From Hydractinia symbiolongicarpus (taxonomy: Eukaryota > Cnidaria > Hydrozoa > Anthoathecata > Hydractiniidae): 64,000 nt of DNA. The notes below the pieces were generated by a model. It was not told the origin of the DNA. It worked only from the letters and a program-made list of their open reading frames with translations, and did not search any database. This document shows positions 51,632 to 62,187 of the stretch, in pieces. How positions within the stretch are numbered: the stretch's first letter is position 1; each line of letters begins with the position of its first letter. The stretch is from positions 14,278,001-14,342,000 of the forward strand of contig NC_079880.1 in NCBI RefSeq assembly GCF_029227915.1. The letters run 5' to 3'. A program made the translations under genes and the position numbers.

Positions 51632-53112
51632 ATTGTCAATTTCTGTATGTTATTACTCTTCAATATAAAATTTTATTCCGAATGTGAGTATTACAATTTC
51701 CTTGCACATTCGTCGAAATTCTTTCAACTGAGCTCCGTCGTCGACTTTTCTCTACACTTCATTTAACCTGAAGAAAAACATTCCACTTGTTTTAAGAAAT
51801 GATCAGAGGACGAACCGTTTTGATTGGTTGTTGTAATCGATACTCATTAAAATGTAAATTATGCAAAAACTTATGAATCTTTTAAATTCGCCGGCGTCAA
51901 TAAATCAAATTAATTCCTTCTCAATGGTTTGTTACCGACGCGCATTTCCCAACAAAGAAATATATAGGTTAAATCATAGGAATTATATGCAAGGAAAAAA
52001 GCAAGAAAAATAAAGTTGGAATATTTTTCAACTGATTGTTAAAGTTTTCATCACGGCATATGTGACGTCATAGGGTGGTAAAACAAACCAGGAAGAGACG
52101 CAGTTTAGCATGATTTTGGAGTAATAAAGCAAAACAAAAGTTCAGCGAAAAAATAAATAGCATTTATCGTATAATTACTTAAATTAAAAATAGAAATTAT
52201 AACATTCTATATAAAGCCCCCGTCTTTTTTATCGCACAACTTTCCATATCATTATATTTTGCATAATCAACCCATGAGTTGTGATTTGAAAATACAAACG
52301 ACGAAGACCAGCATTTACAACTCACGTTTTAGCGCAATTTTTAAGCCTGTTGATGCTATGAAGGAACAACACTAACACAGTAACCATTTTGTCAGTGCAT
52401 TCCAACCGGGGGTAACTCATCTCATGCATGTTCGTGCATAATTGGAAATTTCCTGAGATATAAGTTTTATTGGTTCGCAGAGATGTTGTACCGTAAACTC
52501 CTCAAAATAAGTTATGTTAATGCGAGAAACGGAAGAGAACAACGTCATTCAAATAAAATGGATCATTGTCGCTTTCATACAAATTTCACCTCGTCACCGT
52601 CACTCTTTCTTCTTGATTGAATGGTATCTGAATGTAAATACTCTCTTTCCCAGATCTTGACATTTTTATAGCAATTTATTCTTTAAAAGACCCTGTGATG
52701 AAGATGTTCTTCTTCAGTTGCCTTGGGATAGTACCAAAAATTTTATCGGCTTTACCAAATTGAATATAGTGACAAAAATAATAATAACCTTAATTCTCAC
52801 GGCTTGCATATATAGGATTGAAAGATCCCAACAACAACAAAGACCAACCCAGGGAACACAAGCGCTTAATAAAATGATTGATTTAGTCAATTTTGGTGGC
52901 TATACAGCAACTATCTTGTTATAGATGCATTTGTTTGGTTTAAAGATGAAAAGAGCCTCGATTTTGGTGAATATAGTGCAGTGCCTTGACTGACAGAAAA
53001 GGCGGAGTAATATGGACATTATTTTCATTTATCTATCAACCTTCCCCACCCAGAAAGATCCGGTGCAGTTTCCGCATTATTTTTATGGATTTAATTATAT
53101 CGATCAATTTTT
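51632..53112. other. syndecan 5' flank, no further gene seen
   Basis: No exon or RNA gene is recognised. A TGACGTCA palindrome (CRE/ATF-type site) is at 52063-52070, about 430 bp upstream of the syndecan start codon, where it could act in its promoter. That is inference from position only. Confidence 0.4.
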
Positions 53113-53181
53113 AAACCTGTTCCCAAGGAAATTTTTTGTCTTGGATATAAACAAGCAAAACAAAGCCCTAGGAACGAGGTT
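53113..53181. mobile_element. palindromic MITE (CCTCGTTCCCAGGG family), short diverged copy
   Basis: AACCTGTTCCCAAGG at the left and CCCTAGGAACGAGGTT at the right form imperfect inverted repeats around a 40-bp centre. It belongs to the family represented by 55073-55166 but is shorter and more diverged. Confidence 0.5.
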
Positions 53182-53620
53182 CTCAATTTTTTAGTAAACG
53201 GCGCATTTTAATTGTTTAAGTACTAATCATGTCTCTGAAAAAAAAGAACAACAATTTACTTTTACCACATTGTGGTAACTACAGCTCAGATATAACTGAG
53301 CGGTTCAAGTTCTGCGGTTTGAACACTCGCGCACGAAATTAACGGGTGAAAACCTCAAATCGCATCATCAACAGTGCATGGTAAATATCACTCATATTTA
53401 AGCTGGAAGATTAGGCGCTATAAATAACTTTGATTTGACTTAATGATGAAATATCGTTTTCCCAGGGTTGATCTTCGTCGACCGGCACTATTTCAAGGAT
53501 GAAAACATGCGTTACTTTGTTAAGAACAAACAGACGCAACAAAAATCAAGAACTTGAGCACCGTTTTTTTATATTCTAAATTCGCTTTTAACTTTTCAAA
53601 GTTTTCTTTCTCATTAGACT

Positions 53621-53917
53621 GGTGGCCTTGGGGTAGAGCGTTCGCCTCCAGTACGGAAGGTGTTGGGTTCAAACCCCGACCGAGTCATGCCAGAAACTAT
53701 AAAAGTGTGAATCGATCCTTTCTGCTGAACGCTCAGCATGAGAATAGGATTGATATCTTAGGTGGTTGTCTAGTTGAGCGGTTGTTGTGCTTGCACGCCT
53801 TCTGTAGCTCAAATGGGAGCTTAAATGCAATAGGACTCCCTTCGCAGGACCCTAATAACAGTTCCTATAGAAACTGAAAAGGCTATCCTGGGTAAATAAT
53901 AATAATAATAATAATAA
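53621..53917 (+). mobile_element. tRNA-derived SINE, family 1, well-preserved copy
   Basis: The head looks like a tRNA: GGTGGCCTTGGGGTAGAGCG (A-box region) and a B-box GGTTCAAACCC (53666-53676). A unique body follows, ending TATCCTGGGTAAATAATAAT and a (TAA)n tail to about 53917. The second copy is at 20793-21076. The intact internal Pol III promoter and the simple 3' repeat identify it as a SINE and argue against a tRNA gene. Confidence 0.85.
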
Positions 53918-56900
53918 ACCCCTCGGCCATTAACTTCAGCAGTTTTTATTCGCGCTACCTTAAGACGAGGGGCGAGAAGCAACTTATTTAATATCTTACA
54001 CTTGCATATTAAACATCTTGTCCCCCTTGAAAATCAACTGGACTTACCTGATTCCTCCAATTCTATTAAAAACATAAATAATAAGCAACGCATAAGCCTG
54101 TAAGAGGAAGAATATATAAGCAGGAACATAATAACAGAGTTTAATGTTGTTATATTTAAAACAATGTAAAAAGATTAAAATAGCACAGAAATTCTTTACT
54201 TTCCGTTTCAAACAACACAAACGGAAATAAACAAATACATTTTGTAAATACAATCATGTGTCGGCTTCACGAGATTACGTTTGTATTGACAACAATCAAA
54301 AGCAACACAATGCGGTAGATAATGACGACGAAGCCACGCCAGACAACTCAATGAGAATGCGCTACAAAAGGTTCAGTCATTCCGTTCAATTCTGTTATAA
54401 GAAAAAACATCTATTGTGGCTAGGTCTTTAATAATTATAAAGATTGCGCGTTTTTTTTTTTTATCCAAAAATTCTGAAAACTTTTAGATTTTTTTACCCA
54501 GCACATTCGATTACAAAGAACCAAGGCATCCCGTGTACGAAGTCTATTCCGATCTTGACAGTAGGGATGTATTCCAGACAGAGGGGCGGTAAGGCATTAG
54601 TGGTATTTCGCACAATTTACTCAAATGTGTGTTTTCATCAGCATAATATATGTGTAATATGGTTTCTAGTGTATTGGGAACAAGGTTGTTGATGTAATTC
54701 ATTGAGGTTTGCAAAGAACTAATGTGTCGCTCATGAAACTTTATCAAGTTAATCTTGAACGACTGACCCTTGTTATACAAGCAGAGGTGCGAATCTTTCG
54801 AAATTTTTAACGATTTAAATCTTTCAAATGTCGGTGTACTTTTCAATTACCGTTACTAGTACAAATCAATTAACTCGTCTCTCGCATGTGTGGTTGTACA
54901 TAAACAGCTACCATTTTGCAAACAAAGATGGTAACTTTATTTTGTTTTGTTAATGTTCGATTTGATTGGTTTACATGGTATTACAATCCCAGGTGGCGGA
55001 AAAGTATAAAAACACATTAAAATTTTATTTTTTTATAACAGAGCGATGTTGTGGTGAGTGGCACTGGAGATCAACCTCGTTCCCAGGGTATTTTGCCTTG
55101 TTGATAAAATTGATAGCGACCCTGCAATAACGGCTCAGGGGCTCACAAGACCCTGGGGACGAGGTTTACTTGAGTTTGCATAACAGAAAATTAAACGATG
55201 ATACTTTTTTGACATTGCTATGTTTGTAGAAGAAAAGTTTAATACAGTTTCTAATTTTATAATAAAACATTTCCCTGCTCGAAAAAACCAATGTAAAGTG
55301 ATAACAAAAATTGTGATTTTACACTCTTTCATTTCTGATCAAAGTCAAGATGAAAGCTTTCATATGAAAGCGGTAACATGTAGCCTCTAAATTGCCCTCT
55401 TTTTTATTTATCATAATTTTATCGGTAACAATATTACACTTTTCTCCGAAAGAAGGCAAACGAGTTGTCACGTTAGTTAATTGATTTTGTCTTCCTCCAA
55501 AATTTGGTATAGAGTGAAGTTATAAAACTTTAGGGTACTTTAAGGTACTGAATGTTTAGGTAAGCCTCGTTTCTAGCTTCCTACTTTCGTAATTGTTTGA
55601 GGAGTGAGATAAAAGAACGGAATTAACTGTATGGTTGATGACGCCCCTTGAGGGTACAGTGGCCAGGCTCTTCCTTTACCCCACCCAATAGATTTTAATG
55701 TTCATGTACCTTTAACCCCATTAGTAATAACAGATCATATAATACCTCAATAAAACGTTCTGCTCAAACCTGAAGTTTCTCAGAATTCTACATTTGAAAA
55801 TTGGAAGTATCGCATGATGAAATCTTTAGGCTTTAATTTTTTAACTTTTAAAATATGAATAGTGAAATACATAACTACACGAACACAACGCATAACATAC
55901 ACTTGTCGGGTAACTGTGCGTGGACCACGCCCAAAAAATTAACTACACACAAAAATTGACTACACACAAAAATCAAAAAAAATCTCGTAGCAGAAAATGC
56001 ATTGAAACCGCTCAAGGGTTTTGAATAAGAGGCTGATGTTTGCTGAAAAAAGGTCGTGGTATAAATATTACACATCCTGGGAACAAGGTTGTCGCGGAAA
56101 ATACTGTCTGAGATAAGTGAAATGTTTAAATGAATGCAAATCAAAAATAGCTTTTAATTGATTTTTTTATCTAAAAATAAATAAAAATTTTACTGTCAGT
56201 ATGTGGCCAATATTTCCTGTTTTTGGATAATTCTTTCGTTTAAATTATTAATTCATTTTTTACATTTTTTTTTGCTGCACTTAGAAAATATGGGACGGAA
56301 ACGCCGGCCTCTGCCGAGAGATTTTCCCACTCTCTAGATGTAAATAAAAATGCAAACGTGACGGGGGCAAATTGTGGTAGGATTTTATTCTTGTATTATA
56401 TTGTCATAAAACTGTTATTAATTATTTATTTTTATTAAGGTTTATGAGTAAATTCCAAAATTTCTTTTTAATTCTACACTGGCTTTGATTTCCAACTTGT
56501 GCCTACACACTGGAGTTTAAAATATTTTGTTCTGACGTTTTGAATAAAATTGCATTCCTCCACATTTTTCTGCGTGGATTTATCAATTGTAGAACTATTC
56601 AGAGGGCGACATGAAACAATGAAATCATGCATCATGCGTATAATTAAACCAATTAGAAGCCAGAACAAAGTCGGGTAGACCAACAGGGTATAAAAGAAAT
56701 TATTAACTTGCTCGCGTGACGCAATTTTTTGCCAACGTGACACTTTTAAGTGCTGAATCAAAGAAAAATTGATTCAGAATTATGGAATCAGAGGTGGTCT
56801 ACCCACTGTAAAATCAATTTGGGTATATTACCAATCACACAGTGACTGGAATTAAATTGTGAATACTAACCATAATTTGGAAATATGTCTGAAAAAAAAA

Positions 56901-57276
56901 AAAACGTTTTTGTTGCGAGAGAATTGCCTGTTATCCTAAACCCAAACCCAAAGCGTAAGGGTAGGCACTTTAGTCACGTGACCAAAACGTCTTAAAATTT
57001 GCAAGCAAGATTTATGAACAGAACGGGTCCGGCTAAAACAGAGTGCCGGTCCTATACCTGCCCAATAATAAATTGTTAAATTCCCATATATAACAAAAGA
57101 AATATACTTTCATTTGGGGAAATATTTAAACATTCAACGGCAGATATACTTACATTTAAACAGTATGTAGGAGTAGGTAAACACTGAGAATCACAGAAGT
57201 GAGCACTTAAAGCTGAATTAGGGATGAATTTAGGGTGAAACGTGACGTGCAAGGTAGTGATACTTCAATAGACAGT
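53918..57276. other. gene-free repeat-bearing interval
   Basis: No gene is supported. It contains a full palindromic MITE (55073-55166) and single MITE ends at about 54676 (TTGGGAACAAGGTTG) and 56082 (TCCTGGGAACAAGGTTG). A minus-strand open frame at 56474-56761 (95 codons) has no motif I know and is left uncalled. Confidence 0.45.
55073..55166. mobile_element. palindromic MITE (CCTCGTTCCCAGGG family), best copy
   Basis: Left end AACCTCGTTCCCAGGGT and right end ACCCTGGGGACGAGGTT are near-perfect 17-bp inverted repeats around a 60-bp centre containing TTTTGCC and GGCTCAGGGGCTC. It has no coding capacity. Similar end sequences recur at least seven times in the window, always in non-coding DNA. 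Confidence 0.75.
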
Positions 57277-57279
57277 TAA

Positions 57280-57345
57280 TCCTTGGAGGAAGAAATATCC
57301 ATATTCTTTCCTCCAAGGTTAATCTAATCTTGTTATTATTCTTTT
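57280..57345. repeat. hairpin at the 3' edge of the LINE
   Basis: CCTTGGAGGAA (from about 57283) and TTCCTCCAAGG (ending about 57318) are perfect 11-bp inverted repeats separated by about 14 bp, with partial pairing continuing inward. It lies just beyond the last LINE-coding sequence on the minus strand, so it could be the 3' recognition hairpin of that element or an independent foldback. Confidence 0.55.
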
Positions 57346-59760
57346 TACATATTCCACTATTTGTCTCGTCACGTACATGTCGTCTTTTTCGTTTATTAAT
57401 ACTCGCACGCCCCGTATTTCGTTATCTTTTATCATTCTACATTCAAACAATTGCTCCGTCGTGCCGTTTTCGTCTCCACGCAATACACATTTCTATCTCT
57501 CTTTTTATAGTTCTCTGACACTTTCAACATATTTAATCGCTCTGCCATTATGGTTCATGTTTTGACTGTCGTTAATTCCTCAACGTACTTTTTCCTTCCA
57601 TGTTCATCGAACGATATAAATCTTCGTTCTTTTTTTTTGCTTGATAACTTTTTTTATTTCACTAGATATTACAACAACATTTCCCCCTATATTTTCTTCT
57701 TCTATTGTTCTTTCTTTCTTTTTTTATTTCCTGCATCTCAACGTTGATTGATGTTTCCTCATTATATCCATCACTTCTGTTATCCACGTTACCTATTCCT
57801 CAAGTCCTCCTCTATTAACTTCTTTATCAATCTCTTTTCATCTAATGTTACCATTTGCTGCAACAGCATAAGTTTTCTTCAATCATCTATTGAATTGTCA
57901 AGTATACAGTCTCCATTAGCATTCCAAGATATGGTGTGTTTTTTTTCATTCCTAGTGCACGTTTTAAAACTGTTGCATGCATGTTTTCCAGCTCATCTAT
58001 TTCCTTTTTCCTAAAGTTGGTCATTGGTTCAGTACCATACAATAATATTGCAGGAGCAATTACCGCTTTAGCCAAATTTTTCGCTTCCCTATGGCTCTCA
58101 GACAAATTCTGTCCACATTTCCGTAGTGGCATTGTGTTTTTTGATCTCGCTTGTCAATTAGCAAATACTTCGTTTTTTGCGCATTAAAGGTGATTTTTCC
58201 TTTTCCTCATTCCTTTTCCTCCTTCCTTTTTGTCATAATGTGATCGATCGTTGATCCCCTCAATTTCTCCACACTGAAATTTACTCAACGTATTTCTGAA
58301 TGCTGCTCTATTTCACTTCCCTATTACTTAATTCCAAATACCTTACCGATAGTGTTTGTCAAAAAAGACATTCGAAATGTCATATCTCCAGTCCTGTATA
58401 TTGGTTTGATTGTCATAAGTTGTCATTGCATTCATATATTACATTTAAATCACCTTCTTTTCCCCATAACTCATCTACTTTTGAGGAATTTAATTGACTG
58501 TGGAATTGTTTATATTCTTCTTCTGTCATTATCTATTTTTGTTCTTTTTTCTGCTTAAATTTTTGTATTCAATCTACTTTACACATTATGGTATTGTGGG
58601 CTGAATATACCTTTGTCATGACTTCATTCTCCTTTACTTCTTTTTATAATCCGTAGTTTCCATTTTCGTATACTCTATCGCACTTAAATCTTTACAAACA
58701 TGTATTCGATCACTGACTTTCATTCTCTTGTCCACATTCCTTGAAATTTTTTTGATGCATTTACTATTGTTAAGTTTAACTTCCCTGTTAGTTCGGTTAA
58801 CATTCGTCTTGGTATTATGTTACTTTATCATTGTTTTCCTTAATTACATTACCAACTTTACAATTAAAATCACCTATTATAAACAATTTTTGACAGTCTT
58901 TTCTACTTGTTCCGATAATCTCTCATACATTTTTTGTAGTTGATTTTTCCTTGTACATAGTCCTATACGAATTCATTCCCTGTGTATCTTGCACATTTCA
59001 CCACAATACTTCTGAGTTGTGTCTTATATGCTAGCAGCATTCCACCTCCTTTATTATCTCTATTATTTCTAATTACCTCATACCCCTCTAGTTCCTCACA
59101 TACTACTCTTTTTAATACATTTGATTTACTTCTTTATCCTCTGATATTACATTTTTTTTTATTTTATCATATTGTTATTGATTTTCATCGATATTCGATT
59201 CTTCATAGCTAATTTGCTGTTTGGGCTATTTCCTGATGTTTTTGCATTTGGTAGTTTCATTTTGTAATTGACGTAGGTAGTAGGGAATTTAAGCCACGTA
59301 ACGAATCTGCCTCGGTTGCTGTTATATTGTGCTTATTAAAATATTTAACTTCCGACTTAAAAAATCTATTTTGCCCTTAATTTCCTCATCTCCATTCTCA
59401 CTATATAATCTTTCTGATCTTTTTTCTGAGTTGCTGTCGGTTCTGTTTTTCTCTCTCACCTTTCTTTCTTGCATTTTCTTTTTCTAGTCTTCTTTAAACA
59501 CGTTTTTGTTGTTGTTGACCGCTATGTTTATATCTATACTTTTCATCAAACCTGCATCTTTCTCCAAATTCACATATTCTGTGCTGGTATCTACATCTTT
59601 CTCCAAAACGGCACTTTTCTTTCATAAACCAATTACAATGCTTTTTTGAATTGTTATTTGACCTTTCTCTCCTTTCCACGTGTCTAAATTTGCACTTGCC
59701 GTTCTTGGCATACAAATGACATATTCTCTGTTTTCCTTTTTCTTTTTGTGTCTTGACTTA
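57346..59760 (-). mobile_element. degenerate non-LTR retrotransposon (LINE)
   Basis: Minus-strand order from 59730 down: (i) 59730-59494, an ORF1-like segment with a perfect CCCH zinc finger (CNWFMKEKCRFGERCRYQH) and two weaker ones; (ii) about 59110-58700, an APE-type endonuclease remnant with GYEVIRNN, KGGGMLLAY, GDFNCKVGNVI and KLNLTIVNASKKFQG in a frame broken by stops and shifts; (iii) a decayed middle; (iv) 58132-57887, the region C-terminal to the reverse transcriptase (AKAVIAPAILLYGTEPMTNF, LKRALGMKKNTPYLG). The catalytic polymerase blocks are missing or unrecognisable. The element is dead: several stops, frameshifts and a shortened RT. Confidence 0.8.
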
Positions 59761-60001
59761 CATTCTGTTCATCTTTATCCTTTTTTTCTCAGTGTTTACA
59801 ACTTTTCCTGAGTTTTAATAATCATCCAGTTGTCTACTTTGTTTTCTGATATCATTTATATTAGAGAGTAATGAACATTGAACTGTTGTATTTATTGTTT
59901 ATTGTTTGTTTTCAGATTCAACATTGCATACTAATAAATAAGCAAATGGTTTCATTCCTATCTATGTTGAATCTTTTAATCTTCAAGTGAAACGCCTCGA
60001 C

Positions 60002-60601
60002 ATGCCATCAGTTAGTTGTCCAGTGCCTGGCTGCACCTACACCACGCCAGACCTCGATGCTGTCATCATTGCTGCACTACTGACAACCCATGCTACCACG
60101 CATTCGAATCAACCTACATCGGTATCACCCACGGCCAAGATTGAACGAGTGAGACGTCCCACTGTTACTTTAGCCGGAACCTCTGAGGATTGGAAATACT
60201 TCCTGACCCGCTGGATTGAGTACAAGACCGCTACCAAAATCACAGGTAGAGATGCTGTTCTCCAACTCCTTGAATGCTGTGACGAGCAGTTGCGCAGAGA
60301 CCTCACCCGATCCACCACTGGCATGTTGGCCGAAAAAAGTAAGGATGTCATCCTTGCTTCAATGAAATCACTCGCTGTCAGGGAGGAAAACGTTATGGTT
60401 GCACGAGTTGCCTTAAACAATATGAATCAAGATCCTGATGAGCCAATAAGATCGTTTGGGGCTAGATTGAAAGGTCAAGCTGGTGTATGTAAATATGTTA
60501 TTCCCTGCCCCTCGTGCAGCCACGATTCATATTCTTCTATTTTTACTGAGTATCGCCTGGATTTTCAAACTTTAGGGTATGTAGAATATTTCTTTGAATA
60601 A
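60002..60601 (+). pseudogene. truncated LTR-retrotransposon Gag-like gene
   Basis: The frame starts at the ATG at 60002 (MPSVSCPVPGC) and runs to a stop at 60599-60601. The first 35 residues form a zinc-finger-like C-x4-C...H-x3-H motif (CPVPGC ... HATTH). A Gag-like helical region follows (SEDWKYFLTRWIEYKTATKI, LLECCDEQLRRDLTRSTTG, REENVMVARVALNNMNQDPD). This build, an N-terminal finger then the capsid-like part, is common in Ty3/gypsy- or BEL-type elements of invertebrates. After KYVIPCPSCSHD the frame becomes unlike Gag and ends; no protease, reverse transcriptase, integrase or LTR follows. It is a broken copy, or conceivably a solo domesticated gag; nothing here shows it is expressed. Confidence 0.65.
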
Positions 60602-61383
60602 CTTTTTCAACATATCTTTTTATTTTCTTGCGAATTTTGTGTACCTGGGACTGCTTCTCGAGAAAGAAAGTGCACGGACACGCCACCATTTTGTTTTTAC
60701 CTAGCTCAGTTTTGTCTGAATTTTTATCCCATTTAAATAGTAGGTAGGTTTTTTAGAGACAATTGGGACTGGTGTGGTTTTTCTATTTGTATTCCCTACT
60801 GGCTACCTAGCTATTATAGCTTATAGCTAGCTAGCTAGTTAGTTATAGGCTATAGCTAGCTACCTAAATGTTGGAGCCAGCAACAGCCTTGACTCACGAA
60901 AAATTTATGGTTGTAGGAAACCACTTTCCACTGGCTACATGGACTTTTGCTACGGTTATACCTTTAGTGTTTCACCTCTTAATTGACCAAGCACTGCTAG
61001 CACTACATTGCATATCATTGAATGTTATTAAAAGAAGATAATGGACATTTTTAGTTCTTTTAAAAATGTGAAACTCTCCTTTTTGATCGCTTTTATGATA
61101 AACAGACTGACCAAGTAGCTGAACTATAGTCTTCAGAATTTTTTCCGTTTAACCGCTTATTATACATTTCTCCTTCACGTCAGATCTATTTTACTTTTCG
61201 TTAAATTGTTGTTTTGTCCAGTCTTTTTATTGTCTTTCTTAGACATCCTGTCGATATAGTTTGGTTTTGATACTCTTGGTCGTAAAATATATGATGTTTT
61301 ATAGTATATTTCAGAATTGCGGAATTGCGTTTTTAGAGCGTCTTCGAAATTTAGAAATTTTGAAGCTTTAAAACGTTTCCCAT
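60602..61383. other. no gene; TAGC-rich simple repeat
   Basis: No continuing retrotransposon sequence is seen after the Gag fragment. At about 60812-60876 there is a run rich in TAGC and GCTATAGCTAGC palindromes. The rest is AT-rich and unassigned. Confidence 0.5.
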
Positions 61384-61823
61384 GTTATATAGTACTGCAT
61401 AATGCTCATATTTCATAGTAATGTATAGTTTTACATATTATATAGTACTGCATAGTGTTCATATCTCATAGTAATGTATAGTTTTACATGTTATATAGTA
61501 CTGCATAGTGTTCATATTTCATAGTAATGTATAGTTTGACATGTTATATAGTACTGCATAGTGTTCATATTTCATAGTAATGTATAGTTTTACATCTTAT
61601 ATAGTACTGCATAATGCTCATATTTCATAGTAATGTATAGTTTTCCATGTTATACAGCACTGCATAGTGTTCATATTTCATAGTAATGTATAGTTTTACA
61701 TCTTATATAGTACTGCATAGTGTTCATATTTCATAGTAATGTATAGTTTTACATGTTATATAGTACTGCATAGTGTTCATATTTCATAGTAATGTATAGT
61801 CTTACATGTTATATAGTATTGCG
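61384..61823. repeat. 53-bp minisatellite, about 8.3 copies
   Basis: Units begin at 61384, 61437, 61490, 61543, 61596, 61649, 61702 and 61755, with a partial unit from 61808, at an exact 53-bp period. The core is TTATATAGTACTGCATAGTG, TTCATATTTCATAGTAATG, TATAGTTTTACAT. Units differ by only one to four substitutions, so amplification is recent or the array is homogenised. Confidence 0.95.
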
Positions 61824-61878
61824 TACCGAGGCAAATCTAAGCTAAGCATCCTCGTGAAAGCATCTTTAAAATAGACGT

Positions 61879-62187
61879 ATGGCATTAAAGTTTGAGGAAA
61901 CTGCATTTTTGCAAAATACAATGAACTTCTCCATTTCACATACCAATATTAATAATACCCGTTGTTTGTTTGGCGGTGGAAAATTCATTATGGCCAGTAA
62001 AAACCTGGTTCGTAGCCGCACGTTTTTCTCCTGCAAACTTCCGTCCAGCCTTAAAAAAATGGGCACTACGTCAAACCTCGCCGAGTTGCAAATGGAACAA
62101 TCAGAAGGCTCCGATTCATGTCTAAACCGTTCTCGGGTGTCATTGTTGTTGCAAGAAAATTTGGACGACAGCGATTTTGAGTGTTGA
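61879..62187 (+). CDS. possible small gene or terminal exon, unknown product
   Basis: An open frame of 102 codons starts at an ATG at 61879 and ends with TGA at 62185-62187. The composition of the second half looks protein-like (SCKLPSSLKKMGTTSNLAEL; SDSCLNRSRVSLLLQ; terminal NLDDSDFEC). An internal ATG at 61990 would give 66 residues. An AATAAA signal follows near 62248. I recognise no family. It could be a short intronless gene or the last exon of a gene whose other exons are not visible. The minisatellite ends 55 bp upstream. Confidence 0.4.
   Translation: MALKFEETAFLQNTMNFSISHTNINNTRCLFGGGKFIMASKNLVRSRTFFSCKLPSSLKKMGTTSNLAELQMEQSEGSDSCLNRSRVSLLLQENLDDSDFEC

Noticed and set aside
51075-51668. 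Plus-strand open frames of 73 and 121 codons opposite syndecan
   Set aside because: They are antisense shadows of the acidic, Ser-rich syndecan ectodomain; their Ser/Pro/Leu-rich content follows from the complementary codons.
56474-56761. 95-codon minus-strand open frame with a hydrophobic middle
   Set aside because: It could be read as a membrane protein, but there is no recognisable family, start context or neighbouring exon, and it lies in a repeat-bearing region.
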